A DNA stretch of 27,524 nucleotides from Ohtaekwangia sp036503775 (GCA_036503775.1 DASXWH010000260.1:1-27524), one strand, 5' to 3'. Numbered from the stretch's first letter, positions 1 through 7,801 are shown. A program made the numbers and translations. Notes: a model not told the origin generated them from the sequence alone.

Positions 1-1010
1 TGTGTATTTTCTTCGTGCGAATATCCAAATACACCAAGCCGGTCGAAACGCGACTGCTCAATGAACCTGAGCATCTCTTCAAACTCTTTTTGCCCTTCAC
101 CCGGATGACCTGCAATCAGGGTTGTTCGTATGGCAATACCCGGAACTTTCTCCCGAATAGTCTGCAGAAGTTTTTCAGTCTTTTCACGGGTTGTTCCTCT
201 GCGCATCAGTTCGAGCATTTTGGTAGAGCCGTGTTGCAGTGGGATGTCAATATACTTACAAATATTGGGGCGTTCAGCCATAACTGCTAATGCATCCATG
301 GGGAAACCGGTAGGGAAGGCATAGTGCAATCTGATCCAGTCAATACCTTCTACATCAGAGAGGCGCTGAAGAAGCTCAGCCAGATTTCTTTTCTTATACA
401 GGTCAAGTCCGTAGTAGGTAGAATCCTGTGCGATGAGCAATAATTCTTTTGTACCATTCTTCGCCAGATTCTTTGCTTCCAGAACGAGTTCTTCCATCGG
501 GCGGGATATATGGCCTCCACGCATTAAAGGTATCGCGCAGAATGAACAAGGCCTGTCACAGCCTTCAGAAATTTTCAGGTAGGCATAATGACTTGGGTTT
601 GTCAGGATACGCTCACCCACCAATTCGTTTTTATAATCGGCTTTGAAAACCTTTAGCAACCGCGATAGGTCGCGGGTACCAAACCAGGCATCCACATCGG
701 GGATCTCTTTTTCTAGGTCATCTTTATAACGCTGCGACAGGCAGCCGGTAACATATACCTTATCTACTATCCCTTCTTCTTTGGCATCTACATAACGCAG
801 GATGGTATCAATGGACTCCTGTTTTGCATTATCAATGAACCCACAGGTATTGATAACCACTACGCTGGCATCGTCTTGTTTTGACTCGTGAACGGCATCA
901 ATCCCGTTACCCCGAAGCTGGGTTAACAATACCTCTGAATCCACCAGGTTTTTAGAGCAGCCTAGTGTTACTATATTGACTTTTGTCTTTTTATTCCCTT
1001 TAGTCTTCAA
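1..1010 (-). CDS. rimO: Ribosomal protein uS12 methylthiotransferase RimO (3' end beyond window)
   Basis: Radical-SAM enzyme that adds a methylthio group to a conserved aspartate of ribosomal protein uS12. Visible are the N-terminal MTTase domain with its three cluster cysteines C18 (GCSKN), C56 (NTCGF) and C90 (TGCLSQ), then the radical-SAM motif C151-x3-C155-x2-C158 (CDRPCSFC), SAM-domain stretches such as PLQHGSTKML, and HPGEG near the window edge. The C-terminal TRAM domain lies outside. The AIPLMRG stretch after the radical-SAM motif fits RimO rather than MiaB. The start is inferred as TTG at 1010: an in-frame TGA lies two codons upstream and no in-frame ATG precedes the first cysteine; a purine-rich GAGGGG lies just upstream. 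The ATG at about 1027 is in another frame and stops at once. It is transcribed divergently from the lipoprotein gene. Family identity is very secure; the TTG start is likely. Confidence 0.95.
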   Translation of the reverse strand, partial: MKTKGNKKTKVNIVTLGCSKNLVDSEVLLTQLRGNGIDAVHESKQDDASVVVINTCGFIDNAKQESIDTILRYVDAKEEGIVDKVYVTGCLSQRYKDDLEKEIPDVDAWFGTRDLSRLLKVFKADYKNELVGERILTNPSHYAYLKISEGCDRPCSFCAIPLMRGGHISRPMEELVLEAKNLAKNGTKELLLIAQDSTYYGLDLYKKRNLAELLQRLSDVEGIDWIRLHYAFPTGFPMDALAVMAERPNICKYIDIPLQHGSTKMLELMRRGTTREKTEKLLQTIREKVPGIAIRTTLIAGHPGEGQKEFEEMLRFIEQSRFDRLGVFGYSHEENT

Positions 1011-1035
1011 TTTTCAATCCCCTCATTTGAGAGGG

Positions 1036-1043
1036 CAAAAATA
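1036..1043 (-). promoter_or_regulatory. Candidate rimO promoter, -7 element
   Basis: On the minus strand this reads TATTTTTG, a full match to the Bacteroidota sigma-A -7 consensus TAnnTTTG. It would start transcription near 1029, about 19 nt before the proposed TTG start. The -33 region has only a TTTC-like match, so the call rests mainly on the -7 element and its position. Confidence 0.4.
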
Positions 1044-1065
1044 CTAAAAATATACGGGCACGAAA

Positions 1066-1095
1066 TTTGGGCTTCGAGGCGTTGAATTATCTTTA
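1066..1095 (+). promoter_or_regulatory. Candidate promoter of the DUF6452-like lipoprotein gene
   Basis: TTTG at 1066-1069 (-33 element) and TATCTTTA at 1088-1095 (near TAnnTTTG) are separated by 18 nt, which fits Bacteroidota housekeeping promoters. The predicted start near 1102 would leave a leader of about 10 nt before the ATG at 1112. It is back to back with the candidate rimO promoter. Confidence 0.45.
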
Positions 1096-1111
1096 CGACC
1101 GAAATCTGAAC

Positions 1112-2359
1112 ATGAAAAAAGCGTCCTGGTTTGTCATTTTGTTGTTTGCTGTATCCTGTTTGGATGACCCGGATTGCTTCCAGTTGAACAACAACATCAT
1201 AGGTATCAGTTTTCGGGTGCTGGGAAGCACAAAACCAGATACATTGCTGGTTGTAGGTGTTGAAATGTCTGGTACAGATTCCATCTTTCTGGAGCCCGCC
1301 AAGTACATAAATGCTGCACTTCCTTTGAACTTTACTACCTCCTCTACCAATGTTATATTTCACCAGCTTGGTGGATTGAGTAATTCTATGAATCTCGGCT
1401 ATCTGGCCCGAACGCAATTCGTTTCGGATGACTGTGGTTCACGATTTGTGCTTTCCGACCTGCAAATTCTTGGATCCGATTTTGATTCTGTCAGGGTACT
1501 TGATCCACAGCCCGACAAGGTAGCCCGTAATAATATTGAAGTATACCGTTGCCCTGAACCTTATTTCTTAACCGTTGTTTTCCGTGACCTCTATCTTAAC
1601 AGTGCCGGTGATGAAGCTAAACGAACCGGAGGCATAAAACTTTCGGGGATAAATGATAGTTATTCTTCCACTACCTACTATGAAGATGCAGCGCTTGCCA
1701 CGTTTTATCTACCCGTTGACACGCTGAGCGATCAAACTACTTTTGATTTTATTCAGCCGGATGGAACAACCAATCAGTTAACGGTTCAGTATACCCGAAC
1801 GTATCAAAAGCGATACAATCCCTGTGATCCTAAAACGTTCGTCACCGGTCTTTCTATTGTAGATGCAGAATCTGATTTTGTTTTATCGGAAATGGTATTG
1901 GATAGTGAAGGTGAAGAAAAGTCAACGTTAACAGATCCGCCTGAGGCAAATGTTTATGTTTACCGATGCCCACGTACGAACCTGGTGAAAATCGATTTTA
2001 AAGAACGAGTGCCCAACACATCGTCCAGTGTAAGAACAGATACTGTATTTCTGAAAAGCGTGAGGGTCAATTATACCCCACAAATACTTTATGACAACAC
2101 ACTTGCAACAACGATAACTGTTCCCATAGATGAAACAGCGCAAACAACAGACGTCTATTTGGAATATGAAACACGGACCGATACCCTGAGACTTTCATAT
2201 ACAGCTCACCCGTCAAGAGTTTTCATTTCAGAAACCGCAGACTGCGGAGCACAGGGTATTTATTCCAATCTTGAGCTTACCGAAACTATCACGGGTGTTA
2301 CCGTAAAAGCTGATTCATTACGTTTTCCTGTAGTATCCAATATTGAGATCATTAATTAA
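1112..2359 (+). CDS. DUF6452-like lipoprotein with three tandem repeat units
   Basis: A 415-residue exported protein of unknown function. The N-terminus (KKASWFVILLFAVSC) is a lipoprotein signal with lipidation expected at C16, so it should sit in the outer membrane or on the surface. Three homologous units follow, about residues 20-135, 142-278 and 281-405. Each has a cysteine-led strand (DCF at 21-23, YRC at 145-147 and 284-286), an aspartate/Leu-Pro segment (LPVD near 200, VPID near 337), a D-x-L-x-x-x-Y strand, and a second cysteine motif (DCG 107-109, PCD 237-239, DCG 377-379) leading into a 'S-L-x-I/L' strand. This pattern resembles DUF6452, normally found as one copy in shorter proteins. 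ATG at 1112 is chosen because the signal peptide starts there; an upstream in-frame TTG at 1067 would spoil it. DUF6048 follows with a 17-nt overlap. The family name is from memory of motifs and context, so moderate certainty. Confidence 0.75.
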   Translation: MKKASWFVILLFAVSCLDDPDCFQLNNNIIGISFRVLGSTKPDTLLVVGVEMSGTDSIFLEPAKYINAALPLNFTTSSTNVIFHQLGGLSNSMNLGYLARTQFVSDDCGSRFVLSDLQILGSDFDSVRVLDPQPDKVARNNIEVYRCPEPYFLTVVFRDLYLNSAGDEAKRTGGIKLSGINDSYSSTTYYEDAALATFYLPVDTLSDQTTFDFIQPDGTTNQLTVQYTRTYQKRYNPCDPKTFVTGLSIVDAESDFVLSEMVLDSEGEEKSTLTDPPEANVYVYRCPRTNLVKIDFKERVPNTSSSVRTDTVFLKSVRVNYTPQILYDNTLATTITVPIDETAQTTDVYLEYETRTDTLRLSYTAHPSRVFISETADCGAQGIYSNLELTETITGVTVKADSLRFPVVSNIEIIN

Positions 2360-3053
2360 CATATCGCTTCTTATTGTTCTTACGCTTTCTGCTCAGGCAC
2401 AGGAAGCAGAGAAGGTTGATACTACTGTGGCTTCAAAAAAATATCTGCCTACCGGATTGCGACTTGGAGTTGATGCACTTTCGCTGGCCCGGAATTTCTA
2501 TGACGACAGTTTTACCGGCTGGGAAGTAAATGCTGATGTCGATTTTTACCGATACCATCTCGCAGTTGATTATGGTTACTGGGGCCGTGATTACAACGAC
2601 AACGGTAATGTGTATGCCAATGATGGAACATATATGCGGGTGGGGGCTGATGTGAATTTCCTGATGAAGGACCCGGATCGGAACATGTTTTTTATTGGTG
2701 CCCGTTATGGGCGTGGGGTTTTCTCTGAAGACCTGACAATTGAAACTGTTGATCCCATCTGGGGAGAGGTTACGTCAACACTTTCCAACAATAATGTCAC
2801 AGCTTCCTGGTATGAACTTACCACCGGTATTCGTGTGAAGATGTGGAAAATGATCTGGATGGGTTATACAGCACGATTCAAGTTCGGACTAAATACAAAT
2901 GAAACGGGAGACTTAATCCCAAGTGATGTTCCCGGATATGGTGGAACCGATAAAGAATCAACCTGGGGTTTTAACTATCAGATCTTTGTTCGCATTCCCG
3001 TAAGAAAAGCGCCATCAGGTCCGCTTAAAGTATCAAAGTCGTCTAAAAAGTGA
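2343..3053 (+). CDS. DUF6048 family outer-membrane-type protein
   Basis: A 236-residue protein with a signal peptide (LINISLLIVLTLSAQA, cut near residue 20) and a body of alternating strands rich in aromatic residues (YHLAVDYGYWGRDY, YTARFKFGLN, FNYQIFVRIP), typical of a small outer-membrane beta-barrel. It fits DUF6048, which in Bacteroidota commonly sits next to DUF6452; their joint function is unknown. The start is TTG at 2343, inside the preceding gene: a TAG lies four codons upstream, and the first in-frame ATG would delete the signal and a third of the protein. The 17-nt overlap suggests translational coupling with the lipoprotein. Its 3' end also overlaps the end of ftsY on the other strand by 21 nt. 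Confidence 0.8.
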   Translation: MRSLINISLLIVLTLSAQAQEAEKVDTTVASKKYLPTGLRLGVDALSLARNFYDDSFTGWEVNADVDFYRYHLAVDYGYWGRDYNDNGNVYANDGTYMRVGADVNFLMKDPDRNMFFIGARYGRGVFSEDLTIETVDPIWGEVTSTLSNNNVTASWYELTTGIRVKMWKMIWMGYTARFKFGLNTNETGDLIPSDVPGYGGTDKESTWGFNYQIFVRIPVRKAPSGPLKVSKSSKK

Positions 3054-3989
3054 GTCAACGAACTCCGATTTATTGAACACCTGGAGGTCATCAATTTTCT
3101 CACCCACACCGATGTATTTAACCGGAATTTTAAATTCATCTGAGATACCAATAACCACCCCGCCTTTAGCCGTACCATCCAGTTTAGTGATCGCCAATGA
3201 TGTTACCTCTGTTGCTTTGGTGAACTCGCGTGCCTGAATAACTGCGTTTTGACCGGTACTGCCATCCAGAACCAATAGAACTTCGTGCGGTGCGTCCGGA
3301 ATTACTTTCTGCATAACCCGCTTAATCTTGGTGAGCTCTGCCATCAGGTTTACCTTGGTGTGAAGTCTCCCCGCGGTATCGATAATAATTACATCTGCGT
3401 TTCTGTCAGCACCCTCTTTAACCGCATCATAAGCAACTGCAGAAGGGTCTGTATTCATTCCTTTTGCAATTACCGGAACACCCACACGTTCACCCCAGAG
3501 CTTAAGCTGATCGACAGCCGCAGCACGGAATGTATCAGCAGCTCCGAGGACTACGCTTTTACCTTTACCCTTGAATTGCGCGGACAATTTTCCGATCGTG
3601 GTTGTTTTACCAACACCATTTACACCTACCACCATGATCACATAAGGCTTTTTGTCAGCCGGAGTTTCGAAGTCGGCTAAATCCTGAGTATTACTTTCTG
3701 AAAGAAGCGATGCAATCTCTTCCTTCAGTATCCGGTCGAGTTCGGACGCACCGAGGTATTTATCGCGTGCTACCCGTTGTTGGATGCGTTCAATGATTTT
3801 CAACGTAGTTTCTACGCCCACATCAGATGTGACCAGAATTTCTTCCAGGTTATCCAGCACCTCGTCATCTACGGTTGATTTACCAACCAGCGCTTTGCCA
3901 AGCTTGTTTAAGAAGCTATCCTTGGTCTTTTCAAGGCCTTTGTCAAGAGATTCCTTTTTGTCTTTGGAGAACAGTCCGAATAGCGCCAT
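3033..3989 (-). CDS. ftsY: Signal recognition particle receptor FtsY
   Basis: SRP-type GTPase that docks ribosome-SRP complexes at the inner membrane for co-translational insertion. The 318 residues form a short N-terminal segment, a helical N domain (about 20-95) and the G domain: P-loop GVNGVGKTT (122-130), DTFRAAA (152-158), DTAGR (204-208) and TKLD (268-271), ending with the GVGEKIDDL stretch typical of FtsY. The acidic A domain of the E. coli protein is absent, as is usual in Bacteroidota. ATG at 3989 gives a standard start (MALFGLFSK). An intrinsic terminator between it and DUF4295 indicates that ftsY is not part of the ribosomal operon. Its stop lies inside the convergent DUF6048 gene. 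Confidence 0.97.
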   Translation of the reverse strand: MALFGLFSKDKKESLDKGLEKTKDSFLNKLGKALVGKSTVDDEVLDNLEEILVTSDVGVETTLKIIERIQQRVARDKYLGASELDRILKEEIASLLSESNTQDLADFETPADKKPYVIMVVGVNGVGKTTTIGKLSAQFKGKGKSVVLGAADTFRAAAVDQLKLWGERVGVPVIAKGMNTDPSAVAYDAVKEGADRNADVIIIDTAGRLHTKVNLMAELTKIKRVMQKVIPDAPHEVLLVLDGSTGQNAVIQAREFTKATEVTSLAITKLDGTAKGGVVIGISDEFKIPVKYIGVGEKIDDLQVFNKSEFVDSLFRRL

Positions 3990-4031
3990 AACTGATAATT
4001 CTACTTCTGCTTACTTGAGATTGCTGGATAA

Positions 4032-4058
4032 CAAAAAAAGTCCCTTGTGGGGACTTTT
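4032..4058 (-). terminator. Intrinsic terminator after rpmB-rpmG-DUF4295
   Basis: A perfect 9-bp stem (4036-4044 with 4050-4058, AAAAGTCCC/GGGACTTTT) with a 5-nt loop, followed on the minus strand by a run of seven T. It starts about 20 nt past the DUF4295 stop and ends before ftsY, so it separates the two transcription units. Confidence 0.85.
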
Positions 4059-4079
4059 CAAATTCTTTAAGATGCCGGA

Positions 4080-4235
4080 TTACTTTTTGGCGAGAGTTTC
4101 TTTCACCAATTCAGCCGGAACGATTTCTTCTCTAAAGGTATAAGCGCCAGTCTTCTCAGACTTTACCGCACGGATCACTTTTGCAAAGCTTTTTCCGTCA
4201 CCTTTCTTCAGGGTAGCAACTACTTTCTTTGCCAT
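4080..4235 (-). CDS. DUF4295 small basic protein (probable ribosomal protein bL38)
   Basis: A 51-residue, lysine-rich protein starting MAKKVVATLKKGDGK and ending LVKETLAKK. It lies 3 nt after the rpmG stop and is the last gene of rpmB-rpmG-DUF4295, an arrangement conserved across Bacteroidota, which points to a ribosomal role. To my recollection the extra large-subunit protein bL38 seen in the Flavobacterium johnsoniae ribosome structure belongs to this family; that link is from memory, not from this sequence. Size, charge and position all agree. An intrinsic terminator follows it. Confidence 0.9.
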   Translation of the reverse strand: MAKKVVATLKKGDGKSFAKVIRAVKSEKTGAYTFREEIVPAELVKETLAKK

Positions 4236-4238
4236 GGA

Positions 4239-4421
4239 TTACTTAATTTCTTTGTGAACAGTTACTTTCTTTAAAATCGGATTGTACTTCTTCAGCTCCA
4301 ATCGCTCAGTCGTGTTTTTACGATTCTTGGTAGTGATATAACGGCTCATACCAGCCATGCCAGTTGCCTTGTGCTCTGTGCACTCGAGTATCACTTGAAT
4401 TCTGTTACCTCTCTTTGCCAT
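4239..4421 (-). CDS. rpmG: 50S ribosomal protein bL33
   Basis: A 60-residue large-subunit protein (MAKRGNRIQVILECTEHK, then YITTKNRKNTTERLELKKYNP). It matches bL33 over its whole length. Only C14 of the four zinc-binding cysteines of C+ forms is present, so this is the zinc-free C- type. It lies 17 nt after rpmB and 3 nt before DUF4295 in one operon. Confidence 0.97.
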   Translation of the reverse strand: MAKRGNRIQVILECTEHKATGMAGMSRYITTKNRKNTTERLELKKYNPILKKVTVHKEIK

Positions 4422-4438
4422 GATCTTTCAATTTATAT

Positions 4439-4678
4439 TTACAGAACCAGGTTTCCGTTAGCTTTAGCTTCCTTCAAAACAGCCGAGATGCCATTTTTAT
4501 TGATGGTCTTGATTGCTTTGGTAGATACTTTCAGGGTAATCCAGGTACCATCTTCAGGTACGAAGAAACGCTTCTTTTGAAGGTTTGGATAGAATCTACG
4601 CTTGGTTTTGTTGTTCGCGTGAGAAACATTGTTACCAACCTGTGGTCTTTTTCCAGTTATTTCACAAACTCGTGCCAT
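4439..4678 (-). CDS. rpmB: 50S ribosomal protein bL28
   Basis: A 79-residue large-subunit protein beginning MARVCEITGKRPQVGNNVSH, then RRFYPNLQKKRF and KVSTKAIKTINKNG, all typical of bL28. ATG at 4678 is the family start; a longer reading frame reaching back to 4747 adds 23 residues unlike any bL28. It heads the rpmB-rpmG-DUF4295 operon. The 124-nt gap upstream (to the HAD gene) presumably holds the promoter, but no clean TAnnTTTG element with good spacing was found there. Confidence 0.97.
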   Translation of the reverse strand: MARVCEITGKRPQVGNNVSHANNKTKRRFYPNLQKKRFFVPEDGTWITLKVSTKAIKTINKNGISAVLKEAKANGNLVL

Positions 4679-4802
4679 AATCAGCTCATTTTTAACCCCT
4701 TCCGAAAAGGGATTGCAAATATCGGTAAAACGATCCAAATATTCCAAGGCAGATTTAAAAATACAGGTTTATTTAAGGGCCGTGTCTCCTTTAATCCGGG
4801 AT

Positions 4803-5459
4803 TTAAGCAAATAATGCGCTTAGCTGAGCTAACCGAAGCCCCGTGAAATCACTGATGACCATATCGGTATGGACTAACTCTTCAGGAGTATGTGTAGTTG
4901 TGATACCTATCACTTTGCAGCCAGCCGCTTTTCCTGCCTGCACACCCGACAGAGAGTCTTCTATTACCACACAATCTTTTGGATCAAAACCCAGTGCTGC
5001 GGCTGTTTTGATATAGATCTCGGGATCCGGTTTACCTCGGTTAACAAAGGCTTCATCCAGGATTGCTTTGAAATATTTTTCCGTGTGTGTATGCTCCAGG
5101 GTAAAGTCCACATTAGAACGCGGGGCCGATGTAGCGATAGCCATCGGCACTTTCTGATCCATCATTGTATCGAGGAACTGGATCAACCCCGTAACAGGCT
5201 TTACATCCTTTTTATAAATCTCCCGGAACATGGCTTCCTTTTCCTCACCATACTGTGCTATTTTTTCAGCGCTGAGATTTCCACCAAACAGGTTGGGAAT
5301 CCAATCCTTGTTTGTGCGCCCATATATCTTCAACCTCAATTGCTCATCCGTAAGGTCGTGGCCGTGCTGTTTGCAAAATTGTCTGAGGGCGATTTTATGA
5401 GCGGGATTACTGTCAATAATCACACCGTCCATATCAAATAGAATGGCAAATTTTTTCAT
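4803..5459 (-). CDS. HAD-superfamily phosphatase, beta-phosphoglucomutase-like
   Basis: A 218-residue soluble hydrolase or phosphomutase with all four HAD motifs: nucleophile motif I FDMDGVIID with D9 and D11, motif II AIATSAP (S111), K143 in GKPDPEIY, and motif IV VIEDSLSG (E167, D168). The helical cap between residues 15 and 90 places it in subfamily I with beta-phosphoglucomutase and phosphoglycolate phosphatase; the substrate cannot be told from sequence. ATG at 5459 is preferred because motif I then falls at the usual distance; a TTG at 5483 directly abuts the upstream stop and is less likely. It lies 24 nt after the VCBS protein gene on the same strand, so they may be co-transcribed, although a functional link is not obvious. 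Confidence 0.9.
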   Translation of the reverse strand: MKKFAILFDMDGVIIDSNPAHKIALRQFCKQHGHDLTDEQLRLKIYGRTNKDWIPNLFGGNLSAEKIAQYGEEKEAMFREIYKKDVKPVTGLIQFLDTMMDQKVPMAIATSAPRSNVDFTLEHTHTEKYFKAILDEAFVNRGKPDPEIYIKTAAALGFDPKDCVVIEDSLSGVQAGKAAGCKVIGITTTHTPEELVHTDMVISDFTGLRLAQLSALFA

Positions 5460-5483
5460 CGGCCGCAAAGATGGAACAACCAA

Positions 5484-7676
5484 TCAATACACAACGAACC
5501 TGCGTACAAAAGAATTTTGGTTTACGGTAAACCGCATGATGTAAACACCTGCTTTAAAACCCGATGTATCCTGAGAATAAGGTTGATTGGCAAGAACGGT
5601 AACAGGTTGAGTAAGTATCTGTCCGGTTACTGAAAAAATCTGCATTTCCATGGGCCTGTCCGCCAGCACATACAGAAGTTTGCTTTTTTGAAGCGGATTT
5701 GGATAAAGATCAATCAGGGGAGTTTTCGGTAGTTCGCCTTCATTGTCGTGACGAAGAATGGTTAATCCACCCAAGGTATTTCCAATGACAATAGCAGGCT
5801 TGCGCGTGGCAAAAATATTGGCTACCGTAGGCCAGACCTGTCCGCCCAGGTTACGCGACTCATATACCTGTGTGCGTGCATTCCAGATGATATTTTCTGC
5901 TGCTGTTTCTGCAGTCCCAGCCTTTCGGAAATTATCAACAATACGCAATTGGCCCGTGTTATCACCTAACACCAAATCCTGGTCGCCATCACCATTCAAA
6001 TCAGCAGCGGCACACATTAAATTTTGCCGAAGTACGCTTGATACCAGTCCGAGGTATTCTTCATTCTCCAATGAATATGTTTGAATACCGATATTCTTCC
6101 AGTAATTCAATGTACCATTACTACGACCGATAAGCAGATCAGATTTTCCATCACCGTTCACATCTACTACCGTAACATTCTCATTGCGTGCCATGGTGTA
6201 TCCCGGCAACGTAATAAAGTTTATGTCGTTCAGTGAAAATGAAACACCATTAAAAGATTTGTTGGGTATGAACCCGAGGCGGGGAACGTTTTCAAAAATC
6301 CAGGTGGCCGTAAATACCAGATCAGGCTTTCCATCATTGGTAATGTCAGCAAATTGAATTTTCAGATTGTAATATGCTTTTGAGGAAAGGTCCAGAAAAT
6401 CTTCTTCGATCAGTTTAAAAGCTGGTTCATTCCCTGTACCCGTGTTCTCAAACAACCGAATAGTTGAAACTGTGATATCAGACGTATTTGTACTTACAAA
6501 CATGTCGAGATCTCCATCGGCATCATAATCCATGAAAGCCGGGATGGAATTATCCCCCAGGTCGATCATCCCTTTCTGCAGAAACTCGCGTTCCACAAAA
6601 GTAAGGGAAGGGCTGCTGTTAGTACCTGTGTTTTTATAAAACCAGTTAGATCGTTTCAGGTCCGTATCAAAGAATGTTTTCGCATAAATATTGGGTGTCG
6701 CGATAATATCCTTTACTCCATCAAAGTCAACATCCTCAAAATAAACTGCAGGATAGATTGGGAAATTAACAAAGTTTGTCTGCGGGAAAAATGATGCAGA
6801 AGAAATTACCGGATTAGTCAGATCACCCTGGTTTGACAGCAGCGATAAAAATGAACAGGTAGCTTCTGAAATAACGATGTCGATTTTTGTATCACCATTA
6901 GCATCCAGGGCCAGCAGGCTTTTTCCACCGGCATGCTCAGTCCGGCCACCTTCATTACAGGCTTCATTGTTAAAGGCAAAGGTACCACAACTGCACTCGG
7001 TTACACCGCCCCAGTTTCTTACCACCCGCTTAAAGTCGAGCGAATCACAGCTGGCGTAATTCTCCACGCTCATATTCTGATGATACTCAATGGTATTACC
7101 GTTCGGATAGATCATATTAAAGATGTCGAAATCACCGTCTCCGTCAGCATCTACAATGGAAGGCAGATCGTCATATTGTAACTGCAGATTATTTTTGGTT
7201 GGGCTCAGACCCTTTGTGAGCAAGGCTCCGGATTTAGCGCCTCCCACGCCATTGTAAAACATAAACTTCTCCCACGCAATATTGCCATCATGTGAAGTGT
7301 TGGTGTAAACCTTGATGCCGAAAATATCACCGGTAAAAATATCTTTCCTGCCATCACAATTATAGTCGCGGAGCAGAAGCCAGTTTTCGATTTCAGCCGG
7401 AAAGACTTTTTCATACTCAGGAGCATACTGATACGTACTTTCTACGCGGAGAAAAGTCATGACCTTGGTGGCCATGCGATCATAAAGTACCAGATCATCT
7501 TTACCGTCTTCATTCAGATCCATAGTATTGTACTGAGCTGTATTGATTCCTCCAGCCCAGGCCATAGGAAGAGACACCTTGTCGACTTCAACCGGAATGC
7601 TATTGTCAAGCACATAGGTAAACTGTGCAAAAAGAGGAGCCGGCAGAAGAAACGCTAAAAGTAAAATTCTGAACAT
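5484..7676 (-). CDS. Secreted FG-GAP/VCBS repeat protein with type IX secretion sorting domain
   Basis: A 730-residue exported protein. It has a signal peptide (FRILLLAFLLPAPLFAQ), nine calcium-loop motifs of the form D-x-[DN]-x-D-G-x-x-D (for example DLNEDGKDD, DADGDGDFD, DYDADGDLD, DVNGDGKSD, DLNGDGDQD, some degenerate) spread along the length as in a beta-propeller of FG-GAP/VCBS repeats, and a C-terminal type A sorting domain of about 75 residues beginning LIDLYPNPL and ending in RRFVVY. It should cross the outer membrane by the Por (type IX) system and be displayed or released. A cluster of cysteines near the middle (ECSCGTFAFNNEACNEGG) could form disulfides. No enzymatic domain is visible; such propellers usually bind protein or glycan. 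The ATG at 7676 starts the signal peptide. HAD follows 24 nt downstream. Confidence 0.9.
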   Translation of the reverse strand: MFRILLLAFLLPAPLFAQFTYVLDNSIPVEVDKVSLPMAWAGGINTAQYNTMDLNEDGKDDLVLYDRMATKVMTFLRVESTYQYAPEYEKVFPAEIENWLLLRDYNCDGRKDIFTGDIFGIKVYTNTSHDGNIAWEKFMFYNGVGGAKSGALLTKGLSPTKNNLQLQYDDLPSIVDADGDGDFDIFNMIYPNGNTIEYHQNMSVENYASCDSLDFKRVVRNWGGVTECSCGTFAFNNEACNEGGRTEHAGGKSLLALDANGDTKIDIVISEATCSFLSLLSNQGDLTNPVISSASFFPQTNFVNFPIYPAVYFEDVDFDGVKDIIATPNIYAKTFFDTDLKRSNWFYKNTGTNSSPSLTFVEREFLQKGMIDLGDNSIPAFMDYDADGDLDMFVSTNTSDITVSTIRLFENTGTGNEPAFKLIEEDFLDLSSKAYYNLKIQFADITNDGKPDLVFTATWIFENVPRLGFIPNKSFNGVSFSLNDINFITLPGYTMARNENVTVVDVNGDGKSDLLIGRSNGTLNYWKNIGIQTYSLENEEYLGLVSSVLRQNLMCAAADLNGDGDQDLVLGDNTGQLRIVDNFRKAGTAETAAENIIWNARTQVYESRNLGGQVWPTVANIFATRKPAIVIGNTLGGLTILRHDNEGELPKTPLIDLYPNPLQKSKLLYVLADRPMEMQIFSVTGQILTQPVTVLANQPYSQDTSGFKAGVYIMRFTVNQNSFVRRFVVY

Positions 7677-7718
7677 AAAAATTTCCTCTCTACTTAACGT
7701 AGTCGATCACGGCTCTGT

Positions 7719-7736
7719 TATCTTGCCTGCAAGATA
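7719..7736. promoter_or_regulatory. 18-bp perfect palindrome in the divergent murF promoter region
   Basis: TATCTTGC and GCAAGATA flank a 2-nt centre. It lies 43 nt upstream of the VCBS gene start and 66 nt upstream of murF, so it could affect either. A 2-nt loop is too tight for a useful RNA hairpin, which favours a dimeric regulator site. No known operator is recognised. Confidence 0.4.
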
Positions 7737-7801
7737 CTTTGTTCAGCAAAGAAACCCTATTGATATACAGTGGATCGATTTGTAAAGTTTTGAACGGCAA
7801 A

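Noticed and set aside
1007..1417. 136-residue open frame on the minus strand over the lipoprotein gene
   Set aside because: Antisense to a clear lipoprotein, with no domain, no signal and a poor composition; a shadow.
4696..4711. Short hairpin (CCCTT/AAGGG with a UUCG-like loop) 17 nt before rpmB
   Set aside because: A five- to six-pair stem with a wobble pair is common by chance; no further evidence of an autoregulatory leader.
4679..4747. N-terminal extension of L28
   Set aside because: The added 23 residues are not found in bL28; the family starts at MARVCE.
4890..5441. 183-residue open frame antisense to the HAD gene
   Set aside because: Cys/His-rich low-plausibility protein opposite an intact HAD phosphatase with all motifs; a shadow.
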